From contig CM055835.1 of assembly GCA_029582265.1 (NCBI GenBank), forward strand, positions 14,935,498 to 14,999,497: a stretch of 64,000 nucleotides of DNA, written 5' to 3'. Below, one piece after another: positions 10,906 to 19,559 of this stretch. The stretch is from Zoroaster sp. YZ-2022 (Eukaryota; Echinodermata; Asteroidea; Forcipulatida; Zoroasteridae). The notes below the pieces were generated by a model, which saw nothing but the letters and a program-made list of their open reading frames with translations, searched no databases and was not told where the DNA came from. A program made the position numbers and the translations under genes. Positions within the stretch are counted from its first letter, which is position 1; each line of letters opens with the position of its first letter.

Positions 10906-11436
10906 TCAACTCATGCGAGTTGGTACAACATCATTTTCTCTAAGACAATTCTCGTACGAGTCTCTATCTTTACAATAAAATAAACACGTCCATTTGAGTT
11001 GTTCTCTAAAATCTTTCAATACGCTATTATATTTTTGTGAAAGAATCCAACAGCTGTGTCGTATGTGTCTACCGCTAAAAGCCAATTGCGTGATCATACA
11101 TTTATTATTCTCGTCGTATTTTTTATAATGCAACTGTTTATTCGCGCTGCAATCGTCTATAATAAACAACGTTTCTTTATTTTTGAAAGCGTCGCTATAA
11201 ATTTGTATAGCCCTATTCAGCGATATGTCGTTTAAATCATCAACGTGTACGTTATCGTCGTTTAGAACCCATTTTCTATTTTTGTACGCATCATTGTTGA
11301 AAATGGTAGGGCATAATATAACGATATTTTCAAAATATTTAAAATATTCATTTTGTAATAAATTTAAAACAAATTCAGTTTTACCGCATCCCGTTTGTCC
11401 GCAAATTAACGCGGCGTGTGGATATTTAGGTAACAT
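10906..11436 (-). CDS. Polinton genome-packaging ATPase (A32/FtsK-HerA type)
   Basis: Open frame of 176 codons: MLPKYPHAALICGQTGCGKTEF. Walker A is GQTGCGKT (~13-20). Walker B is TLFIIDDC (~89-96), followed by a sensor-like LAFSGRHIRHSCWILSQ block (~118-134) with the conserved RH pair and Q. Family role: pumps element DNA into capsids, as in NCLDV A32 and virophage ATPases. Residue spacing is normal and no break is seen. The C-terminus is short (ends ENDVVPTRMS), so slight truncation is possible. It is transcribed with capsid and integrase on the minus strand. Confidence 0.88.
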   Translation of the reverse strand: MLPKYPHAALICGQTGCGKTEFVLNLLQNEYFKYFENIVILCPTIFNNDAYKNRKWVLNDDNVHVDDLNDISLNRAIQIYSDAFKNKETLFIIDDCSANKQLHYKKYDENNKCMITQLAFSGRHIRHSCWILSQKYNSVLKDFREQLKWTCLFYCKDRDSYENCLRENDVVPTRMS

Positions 11437-11478
11437 TTTCTTTTTAATATTAAACGTTTTTTAATAATCACTCGATGT

Positions 11479-12750
11479 TTAATAATCGACCGATTCGAAA
11501 CGCGAGTTTCTTATGTTTAGTTGCGCGTCCATGATAATAAAAGTATACATGTTTAGTTCACCCGCACTCTCGGCTTCTTTTTCAATTTGAATGGTAATTC
11601 CTTCGGACAAGTTTTGCACTCGTCTTCCGCTTCCGTGTAATACATTATCGGTACTCGTTCTTAAATCTAAAATAAACCGTATCGATTAAGTAAATAATTC
11701 GATAGTTTAACGTTTGATAAATCTAGAGCATACAACTCGTATAGCGTGTTGTTTTCTCGAATCACCGAAATATTTTGAAATCTCTTCCCATTGTTGATAT
11801 CTTTTCATTCCATGCGCGTAGAGTTGATTGGGGACGCCTTCGATAGTAATACTAACTTTTGTTATTTTCGGATTATAAAACTTGTTGCTTTCTTTCGTCG
11901 GGTTCTTTGAATAGAAACAATATTCCTTTCATACTTTTGCTGGGGTATTTAAATTTATATTCCACATTGTATCTTTTTTGTTGTACGTAGTTACGCTCTG
12001 TCTCAGTACACGATCAAACAATATACTCGTTCTATCGCTGTATTGATTTCTAATTGTTCTAGCGAGTTCCGGCATATGAACAACCTCAAATTCTAAAGAA
12101 ATTCCACTTATAACATATTTTGCATTATCGTCGGTGCTTTTGATCACATTTTCAAATTTATTAAACACGAGTTCGTAAGTCAATCGATCTCCTATGCCCG
12201 ACTGATAGTAAGGTTGATGATCGGTTAACAATTCAAAATCCAGCGGAATGTAATACCTATTTTTATACGCGTCCGCGATAGCTTTATCCGCTCCACCGTT
12301 GCCCGCGGGAACTTTATCGCTAGCGTCTATTCTCATTTTAGTTACGTTTTCAGTTTCGATTCCTTGATACGTTAAATTTTCGCGCTGATCTTTGGTCAAC
12401 CATTCGTCTTTGTAACAATTGAATACATCCGCATCGTCTAAACTAAATATTTCATTTCCTTCCATTTTAATGATTATGTGTTTTACGATAGCTCTACCGA
12501 TGTTTTGCACCATCGTTCTATTTTCATCGTTGACGCTAACGAGTTCAATGTTGAAAGCTAATCGCGTTGTATTCGGAACGATGACGTCGTTCATTCCTAA
12601 ATTTGGAAAACGAACCGTCAACAATTGATTTTCGTTTATGGTACTCGGATTGTTTGTAATGACGACTTTTTGGCGCATTCCTTTTACGCCTCGAGGTTCT
12701 CTTAGTCTTCTGTGTGGATCTAGCGTATCTCCGTACGTATTACTCGTCAT
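11479..12750 (-). pseudogene. mcp: Polinton major capsid protein (double jelly-roll type), frameshifted
   Basis: The main frame starts at 12750 with MTSNTYGDTLDPHRR, chosen because a TTTAACAACATTAAAT block precedes it; the frame is open upstream to 12789. It runs 273 codons and is beta-rich, with RLAFNIELVSV, HIIIKMEGNEIFSLDDADV and the conserved-looking KNRYYIPLDFELLTDHQPYY patch. The frame ends at 11929, but coding in shifted frames continues to the stop at 11479, including LYAHGMKRYQQWEEI and the typical tail YTFIIMDAQLNIRNSRFE. At least three shifts lie near 11930, 11880 and 11690-11700. Gene order (after the ATPase) and the tail support capsid. Overall length ~424 codons is in the lower range for Polinton capsids. 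Confidence 0.75.
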
Positions 12751-12801
12751 ATTTAATGTTGTTAAATATAATAATTTTGTATTTAACAACTATAAAAGAA
12801 A
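12751..12801. promoter_or_regulatory. Divergent promoter between capsid and 143-aa gene
   Basis: A 51-base AT-rich spacer separates two divergent start codons. On the minus strand it reads TATTTAACAACATTAAATATG and on the plus strand TATTTAACAACTATAAAAG, so the two halves form an imperfect inverted pair. Promoter role is inferred from position. Confidence 0.5.
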
Positions 12802-13233
12802 ATGGTATCTGTAGCGATGATGGTTGGAGGTGCGGTAATCAATGCGTTAGCGTTTACTGGATCGAATTTTTTATTTAGTAATTTGCGTAGCAACGACGCG
12901 TTGCAAGAACGCAAACGACACGATTTAGCGTTGGAACATCTTTCGAAAGCTAGAGACGAATTTAGTAAAAAACGTTTAAAATATATAGATTATTTAAATG
13001 AGAAAATACAAAAAGAATCGGGCGCGATAAGAACTTTTAATAACATTAACGAAGCGATGCAAGAATATTCGCGAGTTTCAAATACACGAGTAAATTTACC
13101 TCTCGATTTACGACAAGAACCGCGATTAGAAGATTTTTACGTTCCTAGCGAAGATCAAAAAACGGGAGAGATTGTATTTATCATTATTGGTATGAGTGTA
13201 GTTGGTTACGCGAGTTATAAACTATTAAAATAA
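12802..13233 (+). CDS. Polinton small membrane protein with two hydrophobic ends (143 aa)
   Basis: The N-terminus MVSVAMMVGGAVINALAFTG continues SNFLFS as a glycine-rich hydrophobic segment. A charged coiled-coil-like middle (~34-75, ERKRHDLALEHLSKARDEF) follows, and a C-terminal helix (~124-141, IVFIIIGMSVVGYASYKL). I recall similar proteins beside capsid genes of other animal Polintons, but cannot confirm this here. It is likely a virion or membrane component. It starts divergently from capsid and is followed after 13 bases by the next plus-strand gene, so co-transcription is likely. Confidence 0.7.
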   Translation: MVSVAMMVGGAVINALAFTGSNFLFSNLRSNDALQERKRHDLALEHLSKARDEFSKKRLKYIDYLNEKIQKESGAIRTFNNINEAMQEYSRVSNTRVNLPLDLRQEPRLEDFYVPSEDQKTGEIVFIIIGMSVVGYASYKLLK

Positions 13234-13246
13234 AGATGTTTATAAA

Positions 13247-13824
13247 ATGGAAGAAGGAGGAAACCCATATATAGAATTAGACCCAATGTTTAATCAACCC
13301 GAAGATGAATATTTGGATGATGAAATGCGTGATAACAACTTGGGTGATATTCCGATACAACAAGAAACTTCTTCTTTTAGTACACCGACTTTATCTCAAG
13401 AAAATAGATTACGTAAAGATATAGTCGATGATTTTTATACAAGTATAGGTTTTTTAAACTCTATAAAAGACTATACGAAATTCAAGTATAAACTAAATGA
13501 AAGAGGAGTGGGTTTACTTTATTTTATAAAAGGTAATACAGAAATACGATTAACTAATTTAAAAACGGGTGGATTTTTAAAATTAGGTTCGATCAAAGGT
13601 ATCGTTAGAAGTGATTTAACAGCTTTCGGCTCCCAATCTATTTCTAACATTATAGACACAACAGAAATAGTAATAAAAGAACGAGATGGTCGTAGAAAAT
13701 TACCATCTATACCTCAACAACGCGTGTAGAAAAATCAATACAAGTTCAAGAAGCTATCGAACGTTCGAGAGATCAAAACACTCAAACAGAATTAAACATC
13801 CAATGGCGAGAAGTAATAGCTTGA
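13247..13824 (+). pseudogene. Polinton hypothetical protein, frameshift near its C-terminus
   Basis: The main frame, 160 codons, starts MEEGGNPYIELDPMFNQPED and ends at 13729. It has an acidic N-terminal third, a helical middle, and a beta-like FIKGNTEIRLTNLKTGGFLKLGSI segment. Beyond a one-base shift near 13722-13728 the next frame continues VEKSIQVQEAIERSRDQNTQ to a stop at 13822-13824, in the same polar helical style, so the original protein was about 190 residues. Function unknown. Start context is GTTTATAAAATG. Confidence 0.6.
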
Positions 13825-13901
13825 TAACATTATGGCTACGAGTCGAGGCGAACAATTAAATCTTTAAGTAAATTAAAACACTAAACCAAAGAATTTATAA
13901 T

Positions 13902-14492
13902 ATGAAAGAAGTAATTAGCGACGCTGAAGAAGAGATTGATAAAAAATCAATAAAAAAGTATAGTCAAGAATTGCGAGAACTAGTGGATGATAAACGAGTA
14001 ATCGTAGAGCAAATAGATGCGCATGATTATATTCTTCGTAGTCAAATTAATAGAATTAAAGAAACAGCTCAAAAAATGTTAGAAAGAGATATTACGTTGG
14101 GTGATAAAATTAAAACTTTATTTAGAGAACAAGGCGTAACGATCGTCAGTATATTAACAGCTTTTAGTGTGACCATTGCTTTTATCGTTAAATCGATCGG
14201 TAGTATAGTTATACCAAAACCCATTACACCAACTCCTGCACCAGAACCCATTCCACCGAGCGGTGGTGTAAAAGAGTGGATACAAAAAACATTAAAAAAT
14301 CTAGCGAATGTATTATCTAAACTGGGGGCGAAAGCTTTAGCCGCTTTGCCAGCCATTATCGGTAGTATAGTAAGTTGGTTATTAAAAACGGCTTCCAACA
14401 TTGTCGCGTGGACCGCGGAACATTTATTAATAACGCTAACTGGAGTCGGTGTATTAGTTTTAGCCTATACGCAGAAAACGCTGACGCGATAG
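13902..14492 (+). CDS. Polinton membrane protein with coiled coil and proline linker (196 aa)
   Basis: The N-terminal 1-65 is charged and helical (EEEIDKKSIKKYSQELREL...). A hydrophobic helix at ~77-100 (VTIVSILTAFSVTIAFIVKSIG) is followed by a proline linker PKPITPTPAPEPIPPSGG (~104-121), an amphipathic stretch and two C-terminal hydrophobic segments (ALAALPAIIGSIVSWLL; LLITLTGVGVLVLAYT). Open throughout. Start preceded by GAATTTATAATATG. The long amphipathic C-terminus could be membrane-lytic or virion-membrane, by inference. Family not recognised. Confidence 0.65.
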   Translation: MKEVISDAEEEIDKKSIKKYSQELRELVDDKRVIVEQIDAHDYILRSQINRIKETAQKMLERDITLGDKIKTLFREQGVTIVSILTAFSVTIAFIVKSIGSIVIPKPITPTPAPEPIPPSGGVKEWIQKTLKNLANVLSKLGAKALAALPAIIGSIVSWLLKTASNIVAWTAEHLLITLTGVGVLVLAYTQKTLTR

Positions 14493-14498
14493 CGTGTT

Positions 14499-15833
14499 TT
14501 AAAACAATTCATAAATCATAACGGTTACACCAGCTAAAATCGCAAAACCAAGTATTAAAGAATTTTTTTCTTCTTGATGACTAGCATCGTTTATCGTATC
14601 TTCTAAATAGCGCGGCGTAGCGTCTTGCGCGTGCGCTATTGTCAGAATCTTCTTCTACATGTTTTGTAATTGACTCGCTGTCGTTAAGCAAAGGTAAAAT
14701 AGGAGGAACAACGGGCGTTGAATTTGTATCTAAATTTGAACCCAAAGATAAACCGCTCGTCGCGATTAATAGTTTTTTTTTGTATCCCGCATAATTACCT
14801 TTTCGTAAATTCATATCGCTAGGCATAATGTATAAATTTTCTCCTAGACAAAATTTTAAACGACTGCGAGCGTATTGTAAAACATCTTGATATCGTTGAA
14901 TGCTAGTTGTAAATCGACCGGAGAGTCAATCTCGCATTTACTATATTTATAAATTCGCGTTGCGCGTCTAAACCCGTACCACCCGCTAAAAATGAGCTTT
15001 TTGCTTGCGCTTGAGCCCCTAAAATCGCGTAAACGTACGTTCTTAACGAGTCGTTTATTCGTTGCGTACCAACGTCTGTAAAACCTCTAGACTCGCTGAT
15101 TATAAATTTTAACCAAGCGAGCTCTGTTGAAGATTGTGAAATGAATGCGATCGTATAGGTTGAAGGATGGTCTCCAAAACTCATTTTAGTCGCGGTTTTG
15201 TAATAATCGTAATCGGTCACCTCGGTAGAAATAACGTTCAAACTACTTTTATCGTAGTTGTTATTGGGTACCTCGCTTTGTAACCAGAGTCGTAATAATA
15301 ATGATTCCTAATCCGTTTGAATTTAAATCGACTCGTTGTTTCCAATTGTTGTTTTGAGGAAAGGTGAAATTCTTTACTGCCAGTGTTTTTGTACGCGCTC
15401 ACGTCTATATTATTGGCAAACGCATTATAGAAATTTTGAAAGATGCGGACAGCTCATTTCTTTGAGCAATCGTTCTAATTTGATAATAGACGTGAAACCT
15501 AAAAAACTACGAATCATCGTATTTAAATGGTTTAAACAGTTGATAACTCACGCCGCATCTCGTCGTGGCGCAGTACGTCGCAAAATTTATTTGATTTTGA
15601 TAAAATTTGAGCGGTTGAATACCAATCATCGACAACGTCGTCGCTTTTTAACGCGAGGCAGCTGTAGTCGTTGAAAACATTATTAAAACGAACGTTAAAA
15701 CCTCGTTCTTGTTTACGTAAATGTTTATACTCGTTAAATCGCCATCGTTAAAATCGAGAGGCGCTTTAAAAATTTTCCAGGATTGCTCGTACGAATACGT
15801 AAAATTACTCTCGAATGCTAATGGAAACGTCAT
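14499..15833 (-). pseudogene. Large Polinton protein with C-terminal membrane helix, multiply frameshifted
   Basis: Starts at 15833 (MTFPLAFESNFTYSYEQSWK) after a TAATAATAA block. Coding stays minus-strand in changing frames: an opening beta-rich part to ~15660, degraded pieces at 15250-15650, a clean block 14903-15241 (TDVGTQRINDSLRTYVYAIL...), a block with YQDVLQYARSRLKFCLGENL, then a proline-rich stretch (PVVPPILPLL) and a tail helix LILGFAILAGVTVMIYELF ending at 14499. Shifts are evident near 15650, 15540, 15240-15300, 14925 and 14640. About 440 codons originally. Single versus two genes is not certain, but no promoter-like block interrupts it. A minor capsid or penton role is possible, not shown. 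Confidence 0.5.
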
Positions 15834-15855
15834 TTATTATTAGAAAAGTTATATA
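15834..15855. promoter_or_regulatory. Short divergent AT-rich promoter
   Basis: Only 22 bases (TTATTATTAGAAAAGTTATATA and neighbours) separate divergent start codons at 15833 (minus) and 15856 (plus). Both ATGs are preceded within a few bases by TAATAA- or TATATA-like sequence. Confidence 0.45.
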
Positions 15856-16471
15856 ATGTTTAATAATAACAAAATGTATCATACGTTTGAAATCGAAATT
15901 GGTAAAGAAGGTGGATCGATTTCTTTAGAAAACGTTATCGATAATCGGCGAGGCAATCTCTCGATTATATTACACAGCGTAAACATTTGGGTGGGATATT
16001 ACAACATACGTAAAAAAAGAAAGAATACTAATTCGTACGGTTGGTGAATCGGAAGGTGAAGTAAAATTTATCGAAGCGGGCCTTTACAACATTGTCGAAA
16101 TTATCGAGATTATAACGAAAAATGAGCCTTGGATAACGTATAGAATCGATAAATCCAAGGGTGAATACACGTTAATATTAGCTCAAGCGAACAAGAGCGT
16201 TAAATTTACATCTGGGTTAGCTAATTTATTGGGGTTGCATAGCGAATCTCTAACCGCGGGGGAATACACCAACAAAATTGACGTACAACTTTTTAAATTT
16301 TTTTACATTCATTGCGATCAAATTTCTACGACCGATAATTATTTCAACGGAAAAGCCTGCACAATTTTAAACTCGCTGCCTTTGCGAGACGGGTCGTTTG
16401 GTGAAAAGCATGTTCATGCAATATACAAATCCATTAGCAAAAATTTACGACTCGAACTTTTAACGAGTTGA
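15856..16471 (+). pseudogene. Beta-rich Polinton protein, possible minor capsid, one frameshift
   Basis: The first frame (15856-16047) reads ...MYHTFEIEIGKEGGSISLEN. After a shift near 16012-16030 the second frame runs on to TAG-type stop at 16469-16471 with VKFTSGLANLLGLHSESL and VQLFKFFYIHCDQIS...ILNSLPLRDGSFGEK. The alternating hydrophobic pattern, the F.S.LANLLG motif and the FFYIHCDQI strand recall single-jelly-roll or penton-like proteins found in Polintons, but this is pattern memory only. About 205 codons in total. The shared divergent promoter with the minus-strand gene suggests common late expression. Confidence 0.55.
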
Positions 16472-16550
16472 GTTTTCGAGTTAGAGATAGCAGAGAGATA
16501 TACATAATCACGGTTTCCCATTATTTTAAAACAGTAGAAATAATATAAAT

Positions 16551-16890
16551 ATGGCGAGTATTTACGGACCGAGTCGCGCTAACGTGAAGCGTACAACGAA
16601 TATTAGAACGATCGCTGGCGATGAAGAATTGACGAAAAGGTGAAATTTACGAACATCACGGATATCTAAACAGAGATGAAATTTTACAGCGATTAGTTTT
16701 AATCGAAAAAGTCGACGTCGTACTAGGATGGCCGGATACGTTTAAACAACCCTTTTTCTTGTTTACAACCGCGCCCACGTACTGTAGTATTTTCACGCAG
16801 TTTATAAAAACCGATAGTTTCGTCACATTATTCAACGACGCGCGATTACGCTCCCAACATTTATTATATTCCTTCTCCGCAAAGATATGA
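16551..16890 (+). pseudogene. Degraded first copy of the MASIYGPSR gene pair
   Basis: Starts ATGGCGAGTATTTACGG with MASIYGPSR, the same nine residues and the same TAATATAAAT leader as the intact gene at 17066. The frame closes after 30 codons, and coding resumes in another frame (EIYEHHGYLNRDEI...LGWPDTFKQPFFL) to 16890. Beyond the shared start the two proteins share little I can see apart from a W-x(3)-PFF/PLFF pattern, so they are old paralogs or a shared 5' leader. Confidence 0.55.
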
Positions 16891-17065
16891 AAAGTTTAAT
16901 TTTCTATAAAATTAAATTCAACATTTAAAATACGAAATATGTTTTAAAAATACGAAACGTTAGAAAAGTTTTGTAGAAGCGAGTTTTTCGGTTCGCTAAA
17001 TTCAAAAATCTGTTTCAATATAAAAATTGCAAGTTTACCGTCGAATTAAATAATTTATAATATAA
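16891..17065. other. AT-rich gap between the paired genes
   Basis: 175 bases, AT-rich, with direct repeats of AAATACGAAA near 16930-16960. Ends in the TTTATAATATAAATG start context of the next gene. Confidence 0.5.
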
Positions 17066-17560
17066 ATGGCGAGCATTTACGGACCGAGTCGTACAATGAG
17101 TAATGTTGTTAAAAATGTTGTTGAAAATGTTAACGATAACGATAACGAGCCGAAAAGATATGTTAAATTTGGGCACATCAAACCTGTTGATGGGTTGAGT
17201 GAATACGCTATTTATGGAGATTCAGAAATTGAATTGCTTTGGATCCCGAATACAATAGGTTTTCATATATGGAGAGACCCGTTGTTTTTCTCGTACTGCG
17301 CTAAAACTAATGAGGGTGAAAATATTTTATTTTCTTTAGAGAAAAGTATTATACGTTATGACAGTAAAAAAAATACAGAATTGCACAATATTGGCGGTTT
17401 TAGTTTTGGTGGTAGAACACAATTTTTAGAATATACATTATGCTACGTTTTTAATGTAAATGCTCGTGAAATTAAAAAATATATAACTCTAAATTTATTC
17501 GGCTCTTTTTATGATGGAATCTGTTATGAGTTGATTGTTAGAACTATTATGTTAAATTAA
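17066..17560 (+). CDS. Polinton hypothetical protein, intact (164 aa)
   Basis: Starts MASIYGPSRTMSNVVKN after TTTATAATATAA. A polar N-terminus (asparagine-rich, NVVENVNDNDNEPK) is followed by a beta-rich domain with aromatic residues: YAIYGDSEIELLWIPNTIGF, HIWRDPLFFSYCAK, GGFSFGGRTQFLEYTLCYVF. There is no signal peptide or membrane helix. Not recognised. It lies in a plus-strand run with its degraded paralog upstream and a proline-repeat gene 21 bases downstream. Confidence 0.65.
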   Translation: MASIYGPSRTMSNVVKNVVENVNDNDNEPKRYVKFGHIKPVDGLSEYAIYGDSEIELLWIPNTIGFHIWRDPLFFSYCAKTNEGENILFSLEKSIIRYDSKKNTELHNIGGFSFGGRTQFLEYTLCYVFNVNAREIKKYITLNLFGSFYDGICYELIVRTIMLN

Positions 17561-17581
17561 AATCTTTTCTATTAATAAAAA

Positions 17582-18226
17582 ATGAGCATGCCTATAGAAT
17601 CAACGAACGTACTTTATCCAAATTTACCACCTTTACCACCTTTACCACCTTTACCACCTTTACCACCTTTGACGAATGACGTTAAATCATTTCGATTGCA
17701 AAAAATCGACGATATTCAAAAAGAATTACGAATTGAAATAAACGAACGCGAGGGTGTATATAAAAAATATAATAAAATCATAAACGCTTGTAGCGTCGCA
17801 GAAACTATCGCAGAATTGGGTTGCAGGGAAAGCGAGCCATCGGAATAGCCAGTATCGCTACGGTCGTATCATCGCCGGTAGGATTCGCTTTAGAAGGTTT
17901 AGCTTGGGGTTGGGTGGCGCAGCTTTCGCTATCAGATACGCGAAAATAAATGTTATAAAAAGCTAAAAACACGATGAAATACGAATTTTAGCGTTGAGTA
18001 AACTCGACACGATCGAAAACCCGTTAGTAAAGCTTTAGAAGACGGTTACATCAACCAAGAAGAATTTGTGCTCGTGCGTGAAGAGCGAGAAAAATATTAT
18101 AAAATGAAAGAAAAAATCCGTTTCACCGTCGCAAAGAGTAAACCGACGACTATACCAGAAGTAAACTCTGATGTTGTAAATGCAGAAAAAAAAATTCTTA
18201 TAGAAAAACTTTTGAGTTTAAAGTAG
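17582..18226 (+). pseudogene. Polinton protein with PPL repeats and hydrophobic core, frameshifted
   Basis: The first frame (17582-17848) starts MSMPIESTNVLYPNL, then five (PPL) units encoded by a 9-bp microsatellite, then a helical region NACSVAETIAEL. Shifts near 17815 and 17920-18000 move coding to frames reading IASIATVVSSPVGFALEGLA, then HDEIRILALSKLDTIENLV, and ALEDGYINQEEFVLVREERE...IEKLLSLK, ending at 18226. The 'helix, glycine-rich hydrophobic core, KH.KI..LA..KL, GYINQEEF' order matches a protein I recall as common beside animal Polintons, where it is unnamed. Function unknown, possibly a membrane-active virion protein. Confidence 0.65.
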
Positions 18227-18355
18227 CTTTGACGATAAATAAGAGCTATTACGCTTCGTGTCAGCAAAAACACGCTTCGCGAGTAGCGGAGCGTGTAAAA
18301 ACGTTCGATAGACCTCCTCCGTACGCCCCAGCGGCGCAAACGCTGTAATTATAAT
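18227..18355 (+). other. Possible coding remnant with a PPxY motif
   Basis: Between the preceding stop and the minus-strand Cys-rich gene, one plus frame reads SYYASCQQKHASRVAERVKT and then FDRPPPYAPAAQTL to a TAA near 18346. PPPY fits the PPxY late-domain motif used by enveloped viruses to recruit NEDD4-type ligases. There is no start codon, so it may be the lost C-terminus of the gene before it, or chance. Confidence 0.3.
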
Positions 18356-18631
18356 TTATAAATTCTTTTCTAACAATTCTTTCATCACTATATTGTACGA
18401 TCGTTTAGATTTTCCTCTCGCTACATTTAATATCTTTGTGCATTTCGTACACGAGCCCGCCTTTGCTTTTGTGCCATTTTTACATCTATAACATGCAAGT
18501 GGAATACTTTTTCCTAGCCTAATACGCCATCGATGCATCGGGCAATAGACATCATCGCGAATACTCATTCTACAACACTTGCAGTTTTTACCAACTAAAA
18601 GCCATTCACACAAAATCATCGTTCTCTCCAT
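18356..18631 (-). CDS. Small cysteine-rich protein, probable zinc binding (91 aa)
   Basis: Starts MERTMILCEWLLVGKNCKCC. Cysteines fall in pairs: NCKCC (~17-20), YCPMH (~29-33), ACYRCKNG (~47-53) and SCTKCTK (~60-66), ending in a basic helix NVARGKSKRSYNIVMKELLE. The four CxxC/CxxH-like pairs suggest two zinc ribbons or a treble clef and a DNA/RNA- or protein-binding role; none of this is demonstrated. Its upstream 65 bases copy the polymerase B promoter, so both genes probably share timing. I know no named family for it. Confidence 0.6.
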   Translation of the reverse strand: MERTMILCEWLLVGKNCKCCRMSIRDDVYCPMHRWRIRLGKSIPLACYRCKNGTKAKAGSCTKCTKILNVARGKSKRSYNIVMKELLEKNL

Positions 18632-18696
18632 CTTTATTATACAACTAGATAATAGTTATTTCATTATCTCACTTTTAAAAAAACTAAATTTTTAAA
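18632..18696 (-). promoter_or_regulatory. Second copy of the polymerase promoter block, driving the Cys-rich gene
   Basis: The minus-strand reading matches 4135-4199: AAAGTGAGATAATGAAATAAC, then CTAGTTGTATAATAAAG before ATG, with a few substitutions and a small length change. It is also present at 19560-19620. The repeat stops at the start codon; the genes that follow are unrelated. Confidence 0.6.
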
Positions 18697-18839
18697 CTAC
18701 GCGTAGTACATCCAGCGGGTTCTTGATAGCGCTCTTTATATATTTATGATAATCGGTGATTCTGGGTGCGTTTGTTCCATATAATCGATCGCCGTTTGGA
18801 AATGATGAGCGTGTCTAGCCCATCGCCTCCTCATCATTC
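18697..18839 (-). other. Unassigned coding-like remnant between promoter copy and polymerase fragment
   Basis: On the minus strand one frame reads DRLYGTNAPRITDYHKYIKS and ends with a TAA near 18694. No start is seen and the 5' side is disrupted. It may be the tail of a lost gene. Confidence 0.3.
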
Positions 18840-19559
18840 AGGAGGCTCATACTTGCTAATTCTAACGTTCATTCCAACGATTCTATCTATTACCCATCCA
18901 CTACCCTCTTGAGTATATTTTTCAAAACTTCTGAATTTGTGAAAGTATCGTATCTAATACATTTTGATATCGTTTAAATTCAATAAAACAATTTTTTTTT
19001 ATTATGCAAATTTGATTCAGTAAAATCATCCGTACTGGCTAAGTTTTCTTTAAGTAATTTAATCTGTATAAATATCATAAACTTGAACGATTTAAAACCT
19101 GTAAGTCATTATTCAACTCGGCGATAATCTTTGGAGTTACAGCTTGATAAAAAAACGTTTAAATCTTTTCTTTGCTATGATTCAACGGTACCGTCATTAA
19201 ATATTGTTGACGTAAATAACTTCCACCATTAATGTTGTTAAATTTCAACTTGGTTTCTACCGTAAAACCTTTTAATAGCGTTGATGTGGTCTTTTCTAAT
19301 CAACCACGATCTCGCTCCCGAGCCGTGTAACGGTAGCTCAATATTTTCAACCGCTACGAGTGCGTAATTCCATAGAATTTGATTCAAACAATGGTTTTTG
19401 TCTATGATGATGATTCATATACTTTTTAATAGCGTTGTAATAAGAACGTTTATCAACCTTATTCTTGCTGTTTTTCACGATAATTAATCGACTAATGCGT
19501 TGGTAAAAAATTTTCAATTCTTTCAATGTCCATTCCGATAAATGTTTCGTTGTATTCAT
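18840..19559 (-). pseudogene. Truncated, degraded copy of the polymerase B N-terminus
   Basis: Begins with the same MNTTKHLSEWTLKELKIF as the gene at 4200 and matches it for 56 residues with a single A-to-Y-type change, up to HHRQKP. It then diverges with stops and shifts, but pieces still match: the segment near 19215-19320 matches 4440-4590, and 18845-18945 matches 4870-4945 (GSGWVIDRIVGMNVRIS). It lies within the right terminal repeat. Homology ends near 18845, so only the first ~250 codons are represented. Confidence 0.85.
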
